A DNA stretch of 64,000 bases from assembly GCA_037179515.1 (NCBI GenBank), contig JAXCGZ010020834.1:84501-148500 (forward strand). Reading direction: 5' to 3'. Shown one piece after another: positions 11,579 through 23,580 of the stretch. Under the pieces are notes generated by a model. It was not told the DNA's origin and ran no database searches. It saw only the letters and a list, made by a program, of their open reading frames with translations. The DNA comes from Halocaridina rubra. Taxonomy: Eukaryota; Arthropoda; Malacostraca; Decapoda; Atyidae. Each line of letters starts with the position of its first letter. The first letter of the stretch is position 1. Both the position numbers and the translations under genes were made by a program.

Positions 11579-14038
11579 CTGTAAGAGATGAGAGAAAAAC
11601 AGACATAATAACAGGCTTACAAATTACTAATATGAGTCTAGACTCAAAATTCTTATATCTCACACTAAAGATTTATGATGAATGCAATCTTACTTTATAC
11701 ATCCTCCACATGAAAGTAAATAGAATATTGTGCAATAATGCAAAAATGTTTGAAAGTGATAAGCAATAAATTTTACCTCGGATTTCCTGGATAATACAGG
11801 CGTTGCTAGGTCAACATTTTCATCCTTTGACTTTCCCTTATCCTGCAACAACTTTTCATTTGCAGGTATATTAATTTCTGCTCTGGAATCCATGGTATCA
11901 GAGATAAGGTCTGGTTGCGGTAGAGACAATCTGTTGGAACTGTAATTATGCACGTGCTGTGAAGCACCCGGAGTGGATGCGCATTTAGGAGTGAATGTAC
12001 TGAGTGTGTTGTCCAAGTCACCTGTTGTTGGTGTTGGCACTGGTGTGGGAAGGATAGCTGTGGGAGACATGAAATTTGCAGAGCCATAGTCTTTGATTTG
12101 AAGGTCATCATTGGGAACATGTTTATGACTGGACATTGTTGTTGTTGTCTTGCCTCGTATATCAGGTATATGCTCTACATTGACTGTAGAAGTAAGGCTC
12201 GTAGGTGGTAACTGACATGGGGGTGCCATGTATGAAGAGGTATCTGCATGCACAGCTGTGTAGGGAACATCATCTTCCTCATCAGGCAGTGAGCACATAT
12301 AGCTAGAAAGTGTAGAATCTGCAGTAATATTGGAAAAAGGTGCTTGGTAATTTTTATATTGACTTGAATATGAAGATTTGGAACCAGTTAAATACTTATC
12401 TGCCTGAGCTTTTACATGAGCAGGTCTGAGTTCTGGTTCCCCTCCTTCAGCTGTTGCACTATGAACTGTCAAGTGGGAGGTGGCGCCAAATGTAGCTGTT
12501 CTGAGGGGCAAGCACGTAGCTGTAAGAGCAGCAACGGCACCACGGATTTTGGCCAGCAAGGTTCCTCCATCATTTTCGTTTCCTTTTCCTCTCACTAACA
12601 TATATTTACCCACCGGAGAAGATCTTTGAGGACCTTTACTAAGGTCTGTTGGTAAGGTAGCAAATCGAGGAGCCGCAACGACAACGGAAGGGGACTCTGG
12701 AGGGCCATCAGGAGGATCATAGTGCCAACGAAATCGAGGAGGTCTCGGAAGAGAGATCGGACGCGCAGTGTATACTGCCCTACCGCCTGGTATCACTCTG
12801 CCTTGACCTTCTATGCTTGTTGGGGGAGGTTCTGTTGGAGTGCCTGGATGCGTTGGTGTGTCTGGTGGCGTGTCAAGCGTTAAATCCATTTGGGATCTAG
12901 TGTGCCAAGAAAAAGGGGCTGAATGCTCATCTCTCCAACTGCAAGACTGAAAAAAGGATAAAAACTATCATAACTCTATAATATGAAAAGACGTTACATA
13001 GTAAGTACATACAGGCATACATATATAGACATACATACTTACATATATATTTATAATAAATATTATCTCTAATTTATCCATTTATCAATAGGAGATGTGT
13101 TAAATACAGAAGCTTCCCTACTTACAAACAACTGAGTTACGAACATTCAAAGATTCGAGCAAATACCTACCCATAATGTACCCATGTATAAATGTATGTA
13201 TTACAGTACTGCACTGTATTATTACATTATTACTGTATTAAAATTCATTAATACTGTATACTATATGTTTTATGTAGTAGTTAAGTGTCTTTAGCCTAAG
13301 TACTGTACAGTACTCCAAATGTATGTAGTGTACAGTACTTTTATTTTTACCAAAATACAATTTACAAAATATTCAATATTTATATTCATCCAAATAAATC
13401 AACTTTAATATATGATAATTAAAGAAAGATAAAGTCATACCGATAATCTGCATTTATTTTATCATGTACACTGTAAGCAATAGCCATAAGAGTTCATGTT
13501 TTATGATTACAGGAAAAAAATTATTACAACAAGATGTGGGAAAATATCTATGTGAACAGTTTTACGTCAAGGACTCCCTATACTATTAAGGGGCTAGGAC
13601 AGTGCCTTCTTGCGAAGGACTCTGGTTTGGCAAAACGACATCGTTACCATGAGCGACTTCCCTTTGCAGTTACAACTCTGCCACGTTGACCAAAAAATGA
13701 GAACAATTGTAAGGTAACAACAGGGATTATAGTCATTATTGTTTCACTAACTGACTCTTTTATCATAGATATCAGAGTTTATATATATAGGAATGTCTTC
13801 GTCTGTATCACGTCACACTTCAAGGAGAGAATTGCCACAACCACTCTCCTCGATTGTTACTTCTAATGATACAAAGTCGAGTCCCTCCATTGATTTTTCA
13901 TCATTCTTCTCTTTTTTTTTTACGCCCTATGGCTGAGTCCACGGCTGTTATTTATGGGCCAATTACTACATTAAGGCTCTATTCCTAGGGCTAGGAAGGG
14001 GATGATTACAATATGAGTTTCCATTAATAAGACTTGAG

Positions 14039-14135
<97 letters not shown>

Positions 14136-17100
14136 ACCACGAGGTCAGAACTTAATACAGATCTGCTCGTTTTTGCTTAATGACAACCTTGATGTTATTC
14201 TTGCTCGTTATCCTCACTTTGGTGGCCATTAATTATATTGTATGTATATTTAATTTTATATTATAATGTATATTTTCTTTGTATGTTGCTGTATTATGCG
14301 GTTTTGTTTTTGTTTGTAATGTGTTTGTGTGTTCTGTGCTTCTCTGAGCTTTTCTTTTGTATATACTGTACTTTGTGCTGCCATACTGTGGGTTGTGTTA
14401 GTATGTAGCAATGTTTTATCAATGTGTACATATCCCTATAAACTATGTTCTATTCTTGCTTGTGTATCCATTTGAAGCATTATATTGCCATTGATTTTGT
14501 ATGTGTTCGTGTAATGTCTGATGCCTTGGCGCAATAAATTAAGAAAATAAATTAAAATAATTCTCTCTCTCTCTCTCATCATTACTATTATTATTGTTAT
14601 TATTGTTATTATAGTTACTGTATTATTATTATTATATTTTTTTTATTATTATTATTATTATTATACTCATTGTCAAGAATATATTTACATTTTACTCAGT
14701 TATCTGCTTATTTACTGCCTACTTATAAGTGGTCGTAGATTTGTGAATTCTATTAAAGTTAATCCTATAAGTATGCTATTTTGCACTTGTAACTGTATGG
14801 CTCTTTTACACTAGACTGATTCATTATTATTTACTTTCAGTTAGTATTATTATTATCATTACCATGATGTATAAGCTTTACTCATTTATCTGATTATTCA
14901 TTGTTTATTGTAATTGTACTTACATTTGTAAATTTAAGATAATTTTAATATTCTAGGAAAGCTATATTTCTGTTCACTTTAAGCATATGCATCACCCTCT
15001 TGCTTAATTGCTCAGTCTACTTTTAAGTATTCTTAGTTATGTAACAGAATAGCCCTTGTATAAATGGAAATAAATGCTCTCTCTCTCTCTCTCTCTCTCT
15101 CATCCATCTAAACTATCTTCGAATTCGCAAAATTTTCATATTATATACTTTGTTTTTTGGTTTTCTCCTTTGAATTAATGTGAATTTTTGTGAAACAACT
15201 GAGAAAACATTAATTTGGCATGTAATACAATACATACGACTAACCCAACAAATATTTACATGGAACACTTCTATTATATAAGAAAATAAGAGACGGTATA
15301 CTATTCATAAAAATACAAAGGTACGCTACATACAAATCCTCTAGCTGTCAAGTTCTCGTCACAGACCACCTTCTGCCCCGTTGGGAGTTTTAATTTTGGG
15401 AAATATTCACATTCTGGACCAGCTGTCACTCCACTTTCGTACCGGCGAACTGTGGCCTGCAAGAGGGAATGTTTTGCTTAGAAAACTGAGTGAAAATACA
15501 ATATCAGAAGCATTTCAATCACTCCTATAAATATTTTATCATAGCAAGGATTAATTCAATATCTTCTATGTCATTCCAATTTTTTTATATATTACTCTTA
15601 TCAACTCAGCAAGATTAGTGAATATACAATCAGATGAAAGGAGTCAATGTGAATTAATATTCAGTGTGAAATAATATTATCAAGAGACTTGGGATCTGAT
15701 GAGAGCAAAAGAGCCAGTCTCAAGAAAGTATGAAAGATATAAATCAAAGTTGAAATAATAGTTGTACTCTTATTTTCTTAAAAACGGCCAAAAATATTAA
15801 CTAACGGTAATGTGTTGCTATAATTCTCAATCAAACTGATTAACATTGACAGGTTGGAGTTTGAAGAATTAAGGCTTGATTATGCCATTCCTAGCGACCT
15901 CATGGGGCTCAAACACGGATTTGTCATTTCACAAGTCTAGTGTTCATCAGTGATGAAAAAGTAGTGACAAATTTTGTCTTGGACCATAAAATATATTCAG
16001 TAGCCAATAAAACAGCAAATAAAGACAAAATTATTCATCAGTGATGAAAAAGTAGTGACAAATTTTGTCTTGGACCATAAAATATATTCAGTAGTCAATA
16101 AAACAGCAAATAAAGACAAAATTAGATACTGTAGTATGATGCAATTATTGTGGCCACCATGTCACAGTAGTAATGCTCGCAACTTTGATTCATTAGGTCA
16201 AGGGTCCGTGGCCCACGGCTGTCTGAGGTTAGAAAGGGAATTCATTCACGGTAACAATCACAATTGCCAAAATAAAATTCCTTTGCGAGAAGGCATCTAC
16301 CTCTAAATAGAAAAGGGGAGTATGTGACGTAAAAGTTATCACAATATAGTACAATTTTTCCCTAAATGAGTTTTTTTTAATAATGAGAAAGAAGACATTT
16401 GAAGACTCGAAAATAGTTACTGATACTTGTTAGTGAAAAAGTTGCTGGTTGAAGACATTAAATTAAGATTACAGTTATTTATGTATATATTTATATAATT
16501 ACTTTGTATTTTTATATAATTACTTTGCATTTTTATATTCCTTTTGTATTAGTCATTAGAAAGAATATTTACATTTGTATAGGTAAATATTTTCCATTGT
16601 ATTAAGAAATTATAGATATTACTCAATGTTAATACGTCACTAAGCACCACTTTTCAGAAGCCCCCCAATAAAAAATGTAGAAGTTCTTTACTTCGTATCG
16701 TTTATATCCTTTAGAAATAGGTTAATAGTTCATTGCTGACGAGAATGAATTACCATATACATGTATAGGAAGCGGGGAATAATCAGAGACAGTGCTAATA
16801 TATTTTGTCCCTCTACCCACAGGTAAGAGAAAGTATTTATATTCGGCCACATTGAAACAACAATCACTTTACTATTACTTTGAAAAATGAAGGAGCTTAA
16901 TAGGGCTCATTCACCAAAAACTATAGCTGTACGATGAAACAATATGGATATACTAAAGATTATAATTCCAACTGTGAACAGTACATGTGAGAAAAACTCC
17001 AGAATTTTAATGACTGAGGATTTTATGTATGGAGATATACAATGGAACAGCCTTGATCTGCAATGAGGAAAAATCTCATGGAGCAAGATTCCTAGTTAGT

Positions 17101-17903
17101 TTGCAAAGATGATGCTGGGTCATCAGTACTTAGTCTAGGATTCACAGGCAGCATCTAAAACATAATAGAATTCGGTTTTGAGCCGCCGGATGGAAAATGA
17201 TAACTACTGGTTTGTTGCTGAGGGTACATCAACGAAGGTCTTCTGAATGAGTGTAGTGTGACCTAGGAAAAATAAGGGTGAATTCTAAAAGATCTTTTGA
17301 ATGAGAGTAGAGGTCCTAAGGATAAAATATGGGAGAACTATCTAAAATCTTTTAAATGAGGGTAGAAGGACAAGGAAAAAATAAGGGAAAACTGTCTAAA
17401 CAGAGAGAGGGAGAGGGAGAAAGTATTGATTGTTAGGAAAAACAACCCTCATGTCTATCTCTGGCGATCAATAAACCAGCTATCTATGAATCACGTGTTC
17501 TAACAGGTCCGTGAAATTATATTCATTACTACTTCAATACCTCATCTGAAATTAAGATACTTTAATCCTCTGAGGTAAATATGTCTTTAATTAAACGAAG
17601 GAAGAAAAATATGATGTACCAAGAGGAAAAGAAAATATGCCTCTATGATTACGTAATATGCAATACCGCTTACTTAAAATACCAAGAGGAGGCAACTCTG
17701 GCGCCACAGAAAATATGATGTTTATACATAGTGGTGCAGTCTAGTGAGTTTATGCCAGATTTTTTTTTCTCTCAAAAAGAGGCATGCTATTAAAGAGAGA
17801 AATGATTTTGCAGAGATCTTAAGAATAGATTGTCATTAAAGAATGAGACCTCTCTTATTGAAAAAAAAAAATACACTAAAAGAGAGGAATATTGTTAAGG
17901 CCG

Positions 17904-17962
<59 letters not shown>

Positions 17963-18248
17963 CATCATCTGAGTCTGGTTTATTACTCCAATTATATATT
18001 CTTCTATAATCAAAAACATATCTTGAGAATAAAAAAAAAATGGGCTATAAACACATTGAAATATTAAAGATTTGAAGGAATTCCTGGAATAATTATGACG
18101 CACTATAAAAATACTTTAAACATCACCAAGAGATTAATCAGCAAGGTTAAACTTCGTGATTAACATATGCAGTGATGTACCACTCGTTCATAAGACGTCA
18201 TTTTAATCAACGTAAATTATATGCGATCGCTTTTGATTCAAGGTCAGA

Positions 18249-18279
<31 letters not shown>

Positions 18280-18898
18280 CTCTCTCTCTCTCTCTCCGAG
18301 TGATTATTTTTTTACATGACTGATCCTCAACCATTTGAAGACATCTTCATAGACCACATACACCTACCTAATGGAGTACTCCTTTTGGCCAGTTGAGTCA
18401 AAGGAGTTACCCAATGAACAAAGAGGAATAACTGTGGTCAATGTGTTTTCTCTGGCTCGGCCATCCCTTTACAAGGGGGAATAGGGTCACTGTATATTAT
18501 ATATAGATAGAGCATTTACTCAATGACGACCTGAGATCTATAGGTTTGTTGGGTGATGAGGTATGGGACAGGAACATATGGAGAACACTGGCCAGAAACA
18601 TCGACTCCACATAAAAGTGGGAAGATGTTGACGAAGAAGATTATGTACTCACTTGAGTAAATTTATCCCAGTTGCACCCTTATTTCTTACTGACCTCATC
18701 CACAATAGCTTGGTCGATGACACGGCACTGTTGTGTGTAGGAGAGCTGATCCCACTTTTCCCCAAAAGATTCCTTTACGGCGGACATGTCATCCAACATC
18801 CTACGACATAAAGTAGACACACCCCGGAAATATTCTTCAGGTGGGGACACTTCTGATGGAGGCACAGAAGTACTTCTCACACTCGAGGGAGCAGGCAT
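11534..18898 (-). CDS. C1orf198: C1orf198 / DUF4706 family homologue, complete four-exon coding sequence
   Basis: Joined exons 18695-18898, 15334-15456, 11777-12946 and 11534-11578 give 513 residues. All junctions are phase 0. The N-terminal part (YFRGVSTLCRRMLDDM, ESFGEKWDQL, QCRVIDQAIVDE) resembles the helical segment of human C1orf198 that contains a KYGPEWARL-like stretch. The middle has FPKLKLPTGQKVV and WRDEHSAPFSWHTRSQMDL, the most conserved family block. The protein ends GFDFLDNW. The family has no assigned biochemical role and I assign none. The third exon adds a long Pro/Ser/Thr-rich low-complexity stretch, so this protein is longer than the roughly 330-residue human one. No signal peptide or membrane segment is evident. 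The family assignment is from memory of the motifs, not a search. Confidence 0.82.
11777..12946 (-). CDS. C1orf198: C1orf198-like coding exon 3 (390 codons)
   Basis: Starts SCSWRDEHSAPFSWHTRSQM after acceptor CCTTTTTTCAG and ends LSRKSE before donor GAG|GTAAAA. The exon is exactly 1170 bp, phase 0. A second acceptor 8 bases downstream (TCTTGCAG) would shift the frame, so the first is preferred. After residue 20 the exon is low complexity: TPPDTPTHPGTPTEPPP, several SSY/SP motifs and an acidic DEEDD patch near the middle. The ORF's first Met (12889) is internal. Confidence 0.85.
13108..13340. mobile_element. MITE-like element, family I, right end lost
   Basis: The left terminus ACAGAAGCTTCCCTACTTAC and interior match 9796-10092. 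It stops after the GTACAGTACT region with no right inverted repeat. It lies in intron 2 of the C1orf198-like gene. Confidence 0.72.
13559..13692 (-). mobile_element. SINE family A, internally deleted
   Basis: The tail end (GTTTTACGTCAAGGACTCCC on plus) and body are present. The central and B-box regions are missing. A short CCACGTTGACC head remnant remains. Confidence 0.75.
13693..14040. other. Intronic DNA, nothing recognised
   Basis: Unique sequence within intron 2 of the C1orf198-like gene, with a short poly-T run near 13910. Confidence 0.45.
14041..14130. repeat. (CT)n microsatellite
   Basis: About 90 bp of CT. Confidence 0.98.
14131..15333. other. Intronic DNA with simple repeats
   Basis: AT-rich sequence with an interrupted (TTA)n tract at 14580-14664 and short CT tracts at 14562-14578 and 15078-15101. 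No exon is seen. Confidence 0.5.
15334..15456 (-). CDS. C1orf198: C1orf198-like coding exon 2
   Basis: Forty-one codons (ATVRRYESGVTAGPECEYFP, KLKLPTGQKVVCDENLTARG, F) between acceptor CCCTCTTGCAG and donor TTT|GTATGT, phase 0 at both ends. The LPTGQKVV motif precedes the WRDEHSAPFSW block of exon 3, as in the vertebrate protein. Confidence 0.82.
15943..16124. repeat. 91-bp tandem duplication
   Basis: Two adjacent copies beginning TTCATCAGTGATGAAAAAGT. I see one substitution between them (GTAGCCAATA versus GTAGTCAATA), so the duplication is recent. It lies in intron 1 of the C1orf198-like gene. Confidence 0.92.
16148..16342 (+). mobile_element. SINE family A, old subfamily
   Basis: It has the tRNA-like head with TTTGATTCATTAGGTCAAGG, a degenerate B-box GGGTCCGTGGCCC, and the tail GGGGAGTATGTGACGTAAAA. 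Confidence 0.82.
16343..17236. other. Intronic AT-rich DNA, nothing recognised
   Basis: Within intron 1 of the C1orf198-like gene. Short ATATAATTACTTTG(T/C)ATTTTT repeats near 16490-16540; otherwise unique. Confidence 0.45.
17237..17400. repeat. Three imperfect tandem units of about 56 bp
   Basis: Each unit has TCTT(C/T)T(G/A)AATGAG.GTAG, then an AAGGA(A/T)AAA stretch, then GGG.GAA..TCTAAAA. Confidence 0.7.
17904..17958. repeat. Compound (AT)n(GA)n microsatellite
   Basis: About 18 bp of AT followed by about 37 bp of GA. Confidence 0.95.
18255..18297. repeat. (CT)n microsatellite
   Basis: About 42 bp of CT with one C-to-G interruption. Confidence 0.93.
18385..18475 (-). repeat. Repeat family F, minus copy
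   Basis: The minus strand contains CCCCCTTGTAAAGGGATGGC followed by AGCC and ACACATTGACC-like sequence, the family F signature described at 39015. Confidence 0.55.
18695..18898 (-). CDS. C1orf198: C1orf198-like coding exon 1
   Basis: Sixty-eight codons, starting MPAPSSVRSTSVPP, at an ATG only five bases inside the exon (acceptor TTTTTCATTCCAG at 18904). A 5' UTR exon must therefore lie upstream. The donor is GAG|GTCAGT. Reading through it would stop after SKK, giving a 72-residue short product. Confidence 0.8.
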
Positions 18899-19371
18899 GG
18901 CTTCTGGAATGAAAAACATGAAAGCACTGGCGATAATATCAATGATGAAAGTGATCATAACATTTTAAAATTACATTAATTATTAATGTACTTGTATACT
19001 ACTTTGTAGGTGTTTAGCAGGGATTTATACCTTTATCAACACAAGCTTCAGTAGATACTGTTCAGTCACAGACCGAACAAATCTAATGGTGTACTCTCTG
19101 AGCAAGAACGCTCAGAAGGACATCACTGAATGATATCACTACCTTTGACTGTTGACCCATGGAGGGAAAGAGAGAGAGAATGTACTAACTGTCTACTGAA
19201 CTGTTTGACTGAGTTGATCTCAAGGAGTTGCTGCTTGACTGCTTAACTCAACCGGGCTACGGAGTTTATTTTAGCTTCTAAAATGGAACGAACCATGGGG
19301 GTTTCCAAGATGGAACTTAGCTATCTGACATATGTTTTCATGAACTTAGATCTGTCCTAAAGGGTGAGAAT

Positions 19372-19430
19372 ATACAATACCCCTTGTAAGGGGGTTGAGC
19401 TAAAGCACACACATTGACCGGAAGCTAACA
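19372..19430 (+). repeat. Repeat family F, short copy
   Basis: CCCCTTGTAAGGGGGTTGAG, then CACACACATTGACCGGAAGC. Confidence 0.6.
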
Positions 19431-19755
19431 TATCTCGATTACTCTTAGTTTTAAGTTCTATTAAAACATAAATGTGGAAAAATACATGTGTATTTATCAG
19501 CTACAATTGCTGCATCAGTAAGTTCGTAAAATCAAATTTCCTTTTCTTAGATTGGCTTTCTTTGGGACAACAGAGCTGGAAACTGGGTTGAAAGAATGGT
19601 ACATTTCTCTACAAAATTTATCAAGGTTAAGGAGTCATATAGTCTTCACAAAAAAAGAAGCCATCGGACGTCTACAGATAGCCTACCACTTAACTGGCGC
19701 AAAGTGAGTTAATTTTTTTAGAACATAAGAAGATATATTCCAGGGAATTAGAATA

Positions 19756-19759
<4 letters not shown>

Positions 19760-19811
<52 letters not shown>
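19760..19811. repeat. (GA)n microsatellite
   Basis: About 52 bp of GA. Confidence 0.97.
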
Positions 19812-19812
<1 letters not shown>

Positions 19813-20140
19813 AAAGGCAAACTATCAGACAAAAAAAAAAAATAGAGAATTGAAAGATTCAATTCAGAGATAGGAAACACAATTTTCAAAGGGAAAAACT
19901 AGTATCAAAGACTTAAAGAAAACACGCAAACATATAACGAAGCTGCAAAAGAAAGAGATTTTTTGAGAATTTCAGCCTTTGGGGTCGTTCTATATACATA
20001 TATTCTCCACGATAGGTTTTTTTTTTTCTTTCCTTTTTTGGGCCTTTGAAGATGATACAAAATGTTGTTCGGTTTTTATATACTTTTGGGAAACTTTATA
20101 CTATATTTTCCATTAATAAAGGCACTGGATCAAACTGATT

Positions 20141-20283
20141 TGCTCATCATCATTATCAAAGCCTTAGGCTTCTCCCATCAGGGTTCGCCACAGCGGATCA
20201 ATCATCTTCATATCACCTTATCCCCTACATCCTCCTCCGTCATACCACACACCCTCATGTCCTCCCTCACCACATCCTTAAAA
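20141..20283 (-). mobile_element. RTE-like LINE 3' fragment
   Basis: The minus strand runs from a degraded coding end to a tail containing CTGATGGGAGAAGCCTAAGG and an ATGATGA tract. A short microsatellite tail is typical of RTE-clade elements. It is adjacent to, and homologous with, the next fragment. Confidence 0.6.
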
Positions 20284-20321
20284 GCACGTAATGTGAAGTT
20301 CATTCAATTTGTTTTCTCCAT

Positions 20322-20640
20322 CATCATCATCATCATCAAATCTTTCGGCTTCTCTCATCAGGGGTAGCAACAGCAGGTCAATCGTCTCCATATCGCCCTA
20401 TCCCCTGTGTCCTCCTCTGTCACACCACACACCCCATGTCCTCCCTCACCACATCCATAAATCTCCTTTTTGGCCCACCTCTCCCCTTTCTGTCTGGCAG
20501 CTCCATTTTCAGCGACCTTCTCCCAACATACTCCTTATCCCTCCTCAGAACACCAAAATTTACAAATATTTTAACTTCCGAAAATATTACAGCATTCGGA
20601 AGTTGCAAATGGAGATAGATGTAAAGTGAAGGAGACACAC
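20322..20640 (-). mobile_element. RTE-like LINE 3' fragment with C-terminal coding remnant
   Basis: The minus-strand frame reads YVGRRSLKMELPDRKGRGGP, then KRRFMDVVREDM. That is the GRPKxRxMDVVxEDM motif commonly seen near the end of LINE polyproteins. It ends in a (GAT)n tail at 20322-20338. Confidence 0.7.
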
Positions 20641-21423
20641 ACGGATCGACAGTGTTAGGGAGGGAGAGCTTGCTAATAAATGATATAGACGAAACAAGCA
20701 AACGACAGACATAGAAAGAGTAAATAAAAGACTAAGTAACAGAATGAATAAAGAAATAAGTTAATAAAAGTATTCATAGGATAAGCAGTGCTCTTTAAGA
20801 AGACGTGAAAAAAACAAGCTGCATAAAAACAAAACCTCATTTCGTATTCCGTGGGAGTAAGTTATCTGCAGTGAGTGTTTTGTCTAGCTGAGCCCACTCT
20901 GTATCATTACCCAGCCGATCATTCTATTCTCCAGCCAGTCGCATACAGAATTCAAGATGACATGACCTTTGCTCCAGGTCATACAATATGTGCCAGGCTG
21001 TGAATGTAAATGAAAGGAGAAGTGAATGATGAAAATTTAGTCTGACCATGGGAATTATTACATATATTTTTAGATCACTGGTAAAGAACGGTATATTAAA
21101 CTGCTTTTTAAATTTGCTGTGAATGGAAGAACAAAAGAAACCAGGGTAATGATACTTTAGCCTGAACTTGTGAATTAGTGTAGAAAATCCTTGCCCACTT
21201 ACCCTGCTGGTGACCTATGTAGGGGTGGTGAGGGGAACTGTAGCAGTCTTTTCTCCCCTGAGAGCCATGAGGAGTGATAGAGAAGAGATCTGTGTGTTTT
21301 CGCAAGTGTGCTTGTGTAAGTAGAGAGAGACCACGTGTGTGACTGAATCCTAAAACAGATTAGTCGAATGAAGAGTACAGAAATATTTCTATGCATTACC
21401 AAAAGTGGGTTTAGGTGAGTTTA
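20641..21423. other. No gene recognised; family J repeat at 21185-21290
   Basis: The piece at 21185-21290 (CCCACTTACCCTGCTGGTGA, CCATGAGGAGTGATAGAGAA) is similar to 48395-48490. The rest appears unique. Confidence 0.45.
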
Positions 21424-21614
21424 GGGTTGTCACCGTGGCTCAAGCGGTAGCGTCCGCGACTGTGAGGCGACAGGCAGAGGGTTCGCGCCCTGTCACGGTC
21501 TGAGGTTAGCAAGGGCATGCACTCAGGGTAACGATTACATCTGCCAAAACAAATCCTCCGCAAGAAGGCAACCGTCCTAGCCTTTAGTAGAAAAGGGAGT
21601 CCGTGACGTGAACC
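21424..21614 (+). mobile_element. SINE family A, young subfamily
   Basis: The head CACCGTGGCTCAAGCGGTAG, B-box GGTTCGCGCC and tail GGGAGTCCGTGACGTGAACC are all intact. GTGAGTTTAG occurs beside both ends (21415 and about 21627) and may be the target-site duplication. Confidence 0.88.
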
Positions 21615-21987
21615 CAGAGCCAAAAGTGAGTTTAGAGAGTAATTGTGAAAATCATTTAACTTTCAGTTTTAAGCCAAACGAAATGAAGCTCAGGGCAAAA
21701 ACATACTAAATTACACTTCGTATTTACATAGGAAATGAACACGCAATCCACCACCGTCATTTAGAGAAAAAAATATCTAATGATTCACAAATACCTTTGG
21801 GGGATATTGACCGTATAGTGCATGCAAGCAGTTACCAGGTCATGCGAAGTCTTCAATTACTGTTTGTGAAATGTATGAAGGCATTCTGTAATGAGGGTAA
21901 TTTTGGATTTATTTCATATGGTCAGTTTTGGGTTTATTCCATTTTTTTTTTTTTTTTTTACATTTCATGTCACTATCTGTACCTATT

Positions 21988-22120
21988 TTGGGGTGGATAA
22001 AGACAGACTGAAGATGGGGAATAGAGGGTGGACGTCTTTCTTATCATCCCCCCGTGGGTTCAAATGAGGGTTCGCCACCTTTTGAATCGAGCTGTCTACC
22101 ATTAGACTAAGGCGGTCCCA
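21988..22120 (-). mobile_element. SINE family B, diverged
   Basis: The minus strand starts GGGACCGCCTTAGTCTAATG, runs through a mutated B-box (GGGTTCGCC region) and ends near GTCTTTATCCACCCC. Confidence 0.65.
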
Positions 22121-22186
22121 TTTGTATTTATTCCTTATAGGTTAAACTTGGAATTATTTCAAAATTAAGTTAGGTTAGGAAGTGAT

Positions 22187-22292
22187 CCGGTTTAACGTCA
22201 CGGACTCCCTTTTCTGAGTAAGGGCTAAGATGATGCTTCCTTTCCAAGGACTTTGGTTTTGGATGTGTGACCGTTACCCATAGTGAATTATT
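22187..22292 (-). mobile_element. SINE family A, 5' truncated
   Basis: Only the 3' half is present, from AACGTCACGGACTCCCTTTT (plus) to the GTTACC region. The tRNA-like head is missing. Confidence 0.75.
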
Positions 22293-22534
22293 TTTTTTTC
22301 AGTTCTCGTTCATCTTCACTAAAACTGAGTGGAAAGAGAACTTCGAGCATATGAACTTAGTTCATACACCAATATGTCGGCTGGAATGGGGAAAAAAAAG
22401 AGCTTAAGAATAGCACAGGCCACGCAAATACAACTATGAGTTTTACATTGAGTTACAAAGCAAGCTGAGATATTAGAATAATAATTTACTCTACCATTAA
22501 ATAGCATATTAATATTTGTGTGTGTGAACGTATG

Positions 22535-22601
22535 CGTGATTACCTAATTGAACTTACGGAGAGAGCTCTGTGCTCGTAATTCCCCGTCTCCTGGTCGATT
22601 C

Positions 22602-22603
<2 letters not shown>
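22535..22603 (-). mobile_element. LINE 3' end fragment
   Basis: GATTACCTAATTGAACTTAC and CCCCGTCTCCTGGTCGATTC match the 3' end of the LINE at 24.1 kb, same orientation. The (GT)n at 22604 begins at the break-point side, not the LINE tail side. Confidence 0.72.

Positions 22604-22683
<80 letters not shown>
22604..22683. repeat. (GT)n microsatellite
   Basis: About 80 bp of GT next to a LINE 3' fragment. Confidence 0.98.
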
Positions 22684-22684
<1 letters not shown>

Positions 22685-22860
22685 CAACATGCCGAGGTTT
22701 ATGATAATACTAACCGCTATCTCGAAAACCCGTGAGGAAATTCATTTTTTTCTGGATTATTCAGACGCAATTGCAGGAATCATGCACTCTAGTGACCTGG
22801 TTGGAGTTATATAATATTTATACGCTAACATGCAGCCAGTGGGGCCAAGCACTAACAATA

Positions 22861-22861
22861 T

Positions 22862-22942
<81 letters not shown>

Positions 22943-22976
22943 CAATATGCTCTCGCTCTCTCTCTCATAACAATAT

Positions 22977-23050
<74 letters not shown>
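22861..23050. repeat. Compound (CT)n with interspersed ATAACAATATG units
   Basis: Three long CT blocks are separated by CATAACAATATG. The same word (CTAACAATATG) precedes the first block, so the spacer appears to have been duplicated together with the microsatellite. Confidence 0.93.
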
Positions 23051-23053
<3 letters not shown>

Positions 23054-23580
23054 CCGAGAATAAATACCCAGGAAAAATACCTATGAAATTAAGAGAACGA
23101 AAAGAGTGATATAAAACCTATGTATATACATGATTTTTTTATTATTAAATAGAAGTATAATAATGCACCATTTATTGAATTTTATCTATTCTTATTTGTA
23201 TCTTTATATATTTAATTATACTGTAATTCATATATATTTTAAATATTGGTTTAACTACATCTCTAACATTATATATAAAATTCGGAAACACCGAATCATA
23301 AATCCATTTTGTGGGGTGCCAGTCTCTTCACGAGCACCTGTCCTCAGTGAACCGAGATTAGAGCTAACGTCATGCAATTCACTATGTTATTCTGGGCCCG
23401 AAATGTATAATTATCACTATGCAGTGAGCGGCAACTCTCAAGCGCTATTAATATGGCGATGTTACCGCTAGATCTAGGGGACTGAGCAGAAATCTAGTGG
23501 GAAAAATTACAAATCTTTCTATATAAAACGGGTTCTTAAGACTATTCTAGTGGGAACATATATATAGCGAATTTTGAAGT
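23051..23580. other. AT-rich DNA, no gene seen
   Basis: The open frame here has no family resemblance. I recognise no repeat family. Confidence 0.4.

Noticed and set aside
22732..23109. Ser-Leu and Arg-Glu repeat frames
   Set aside because: They are translations of (CT)n/(GA)n with no conserved flanking peptide. Similar frames at 2398, 19683 and 33905 were rejected for the same reason.
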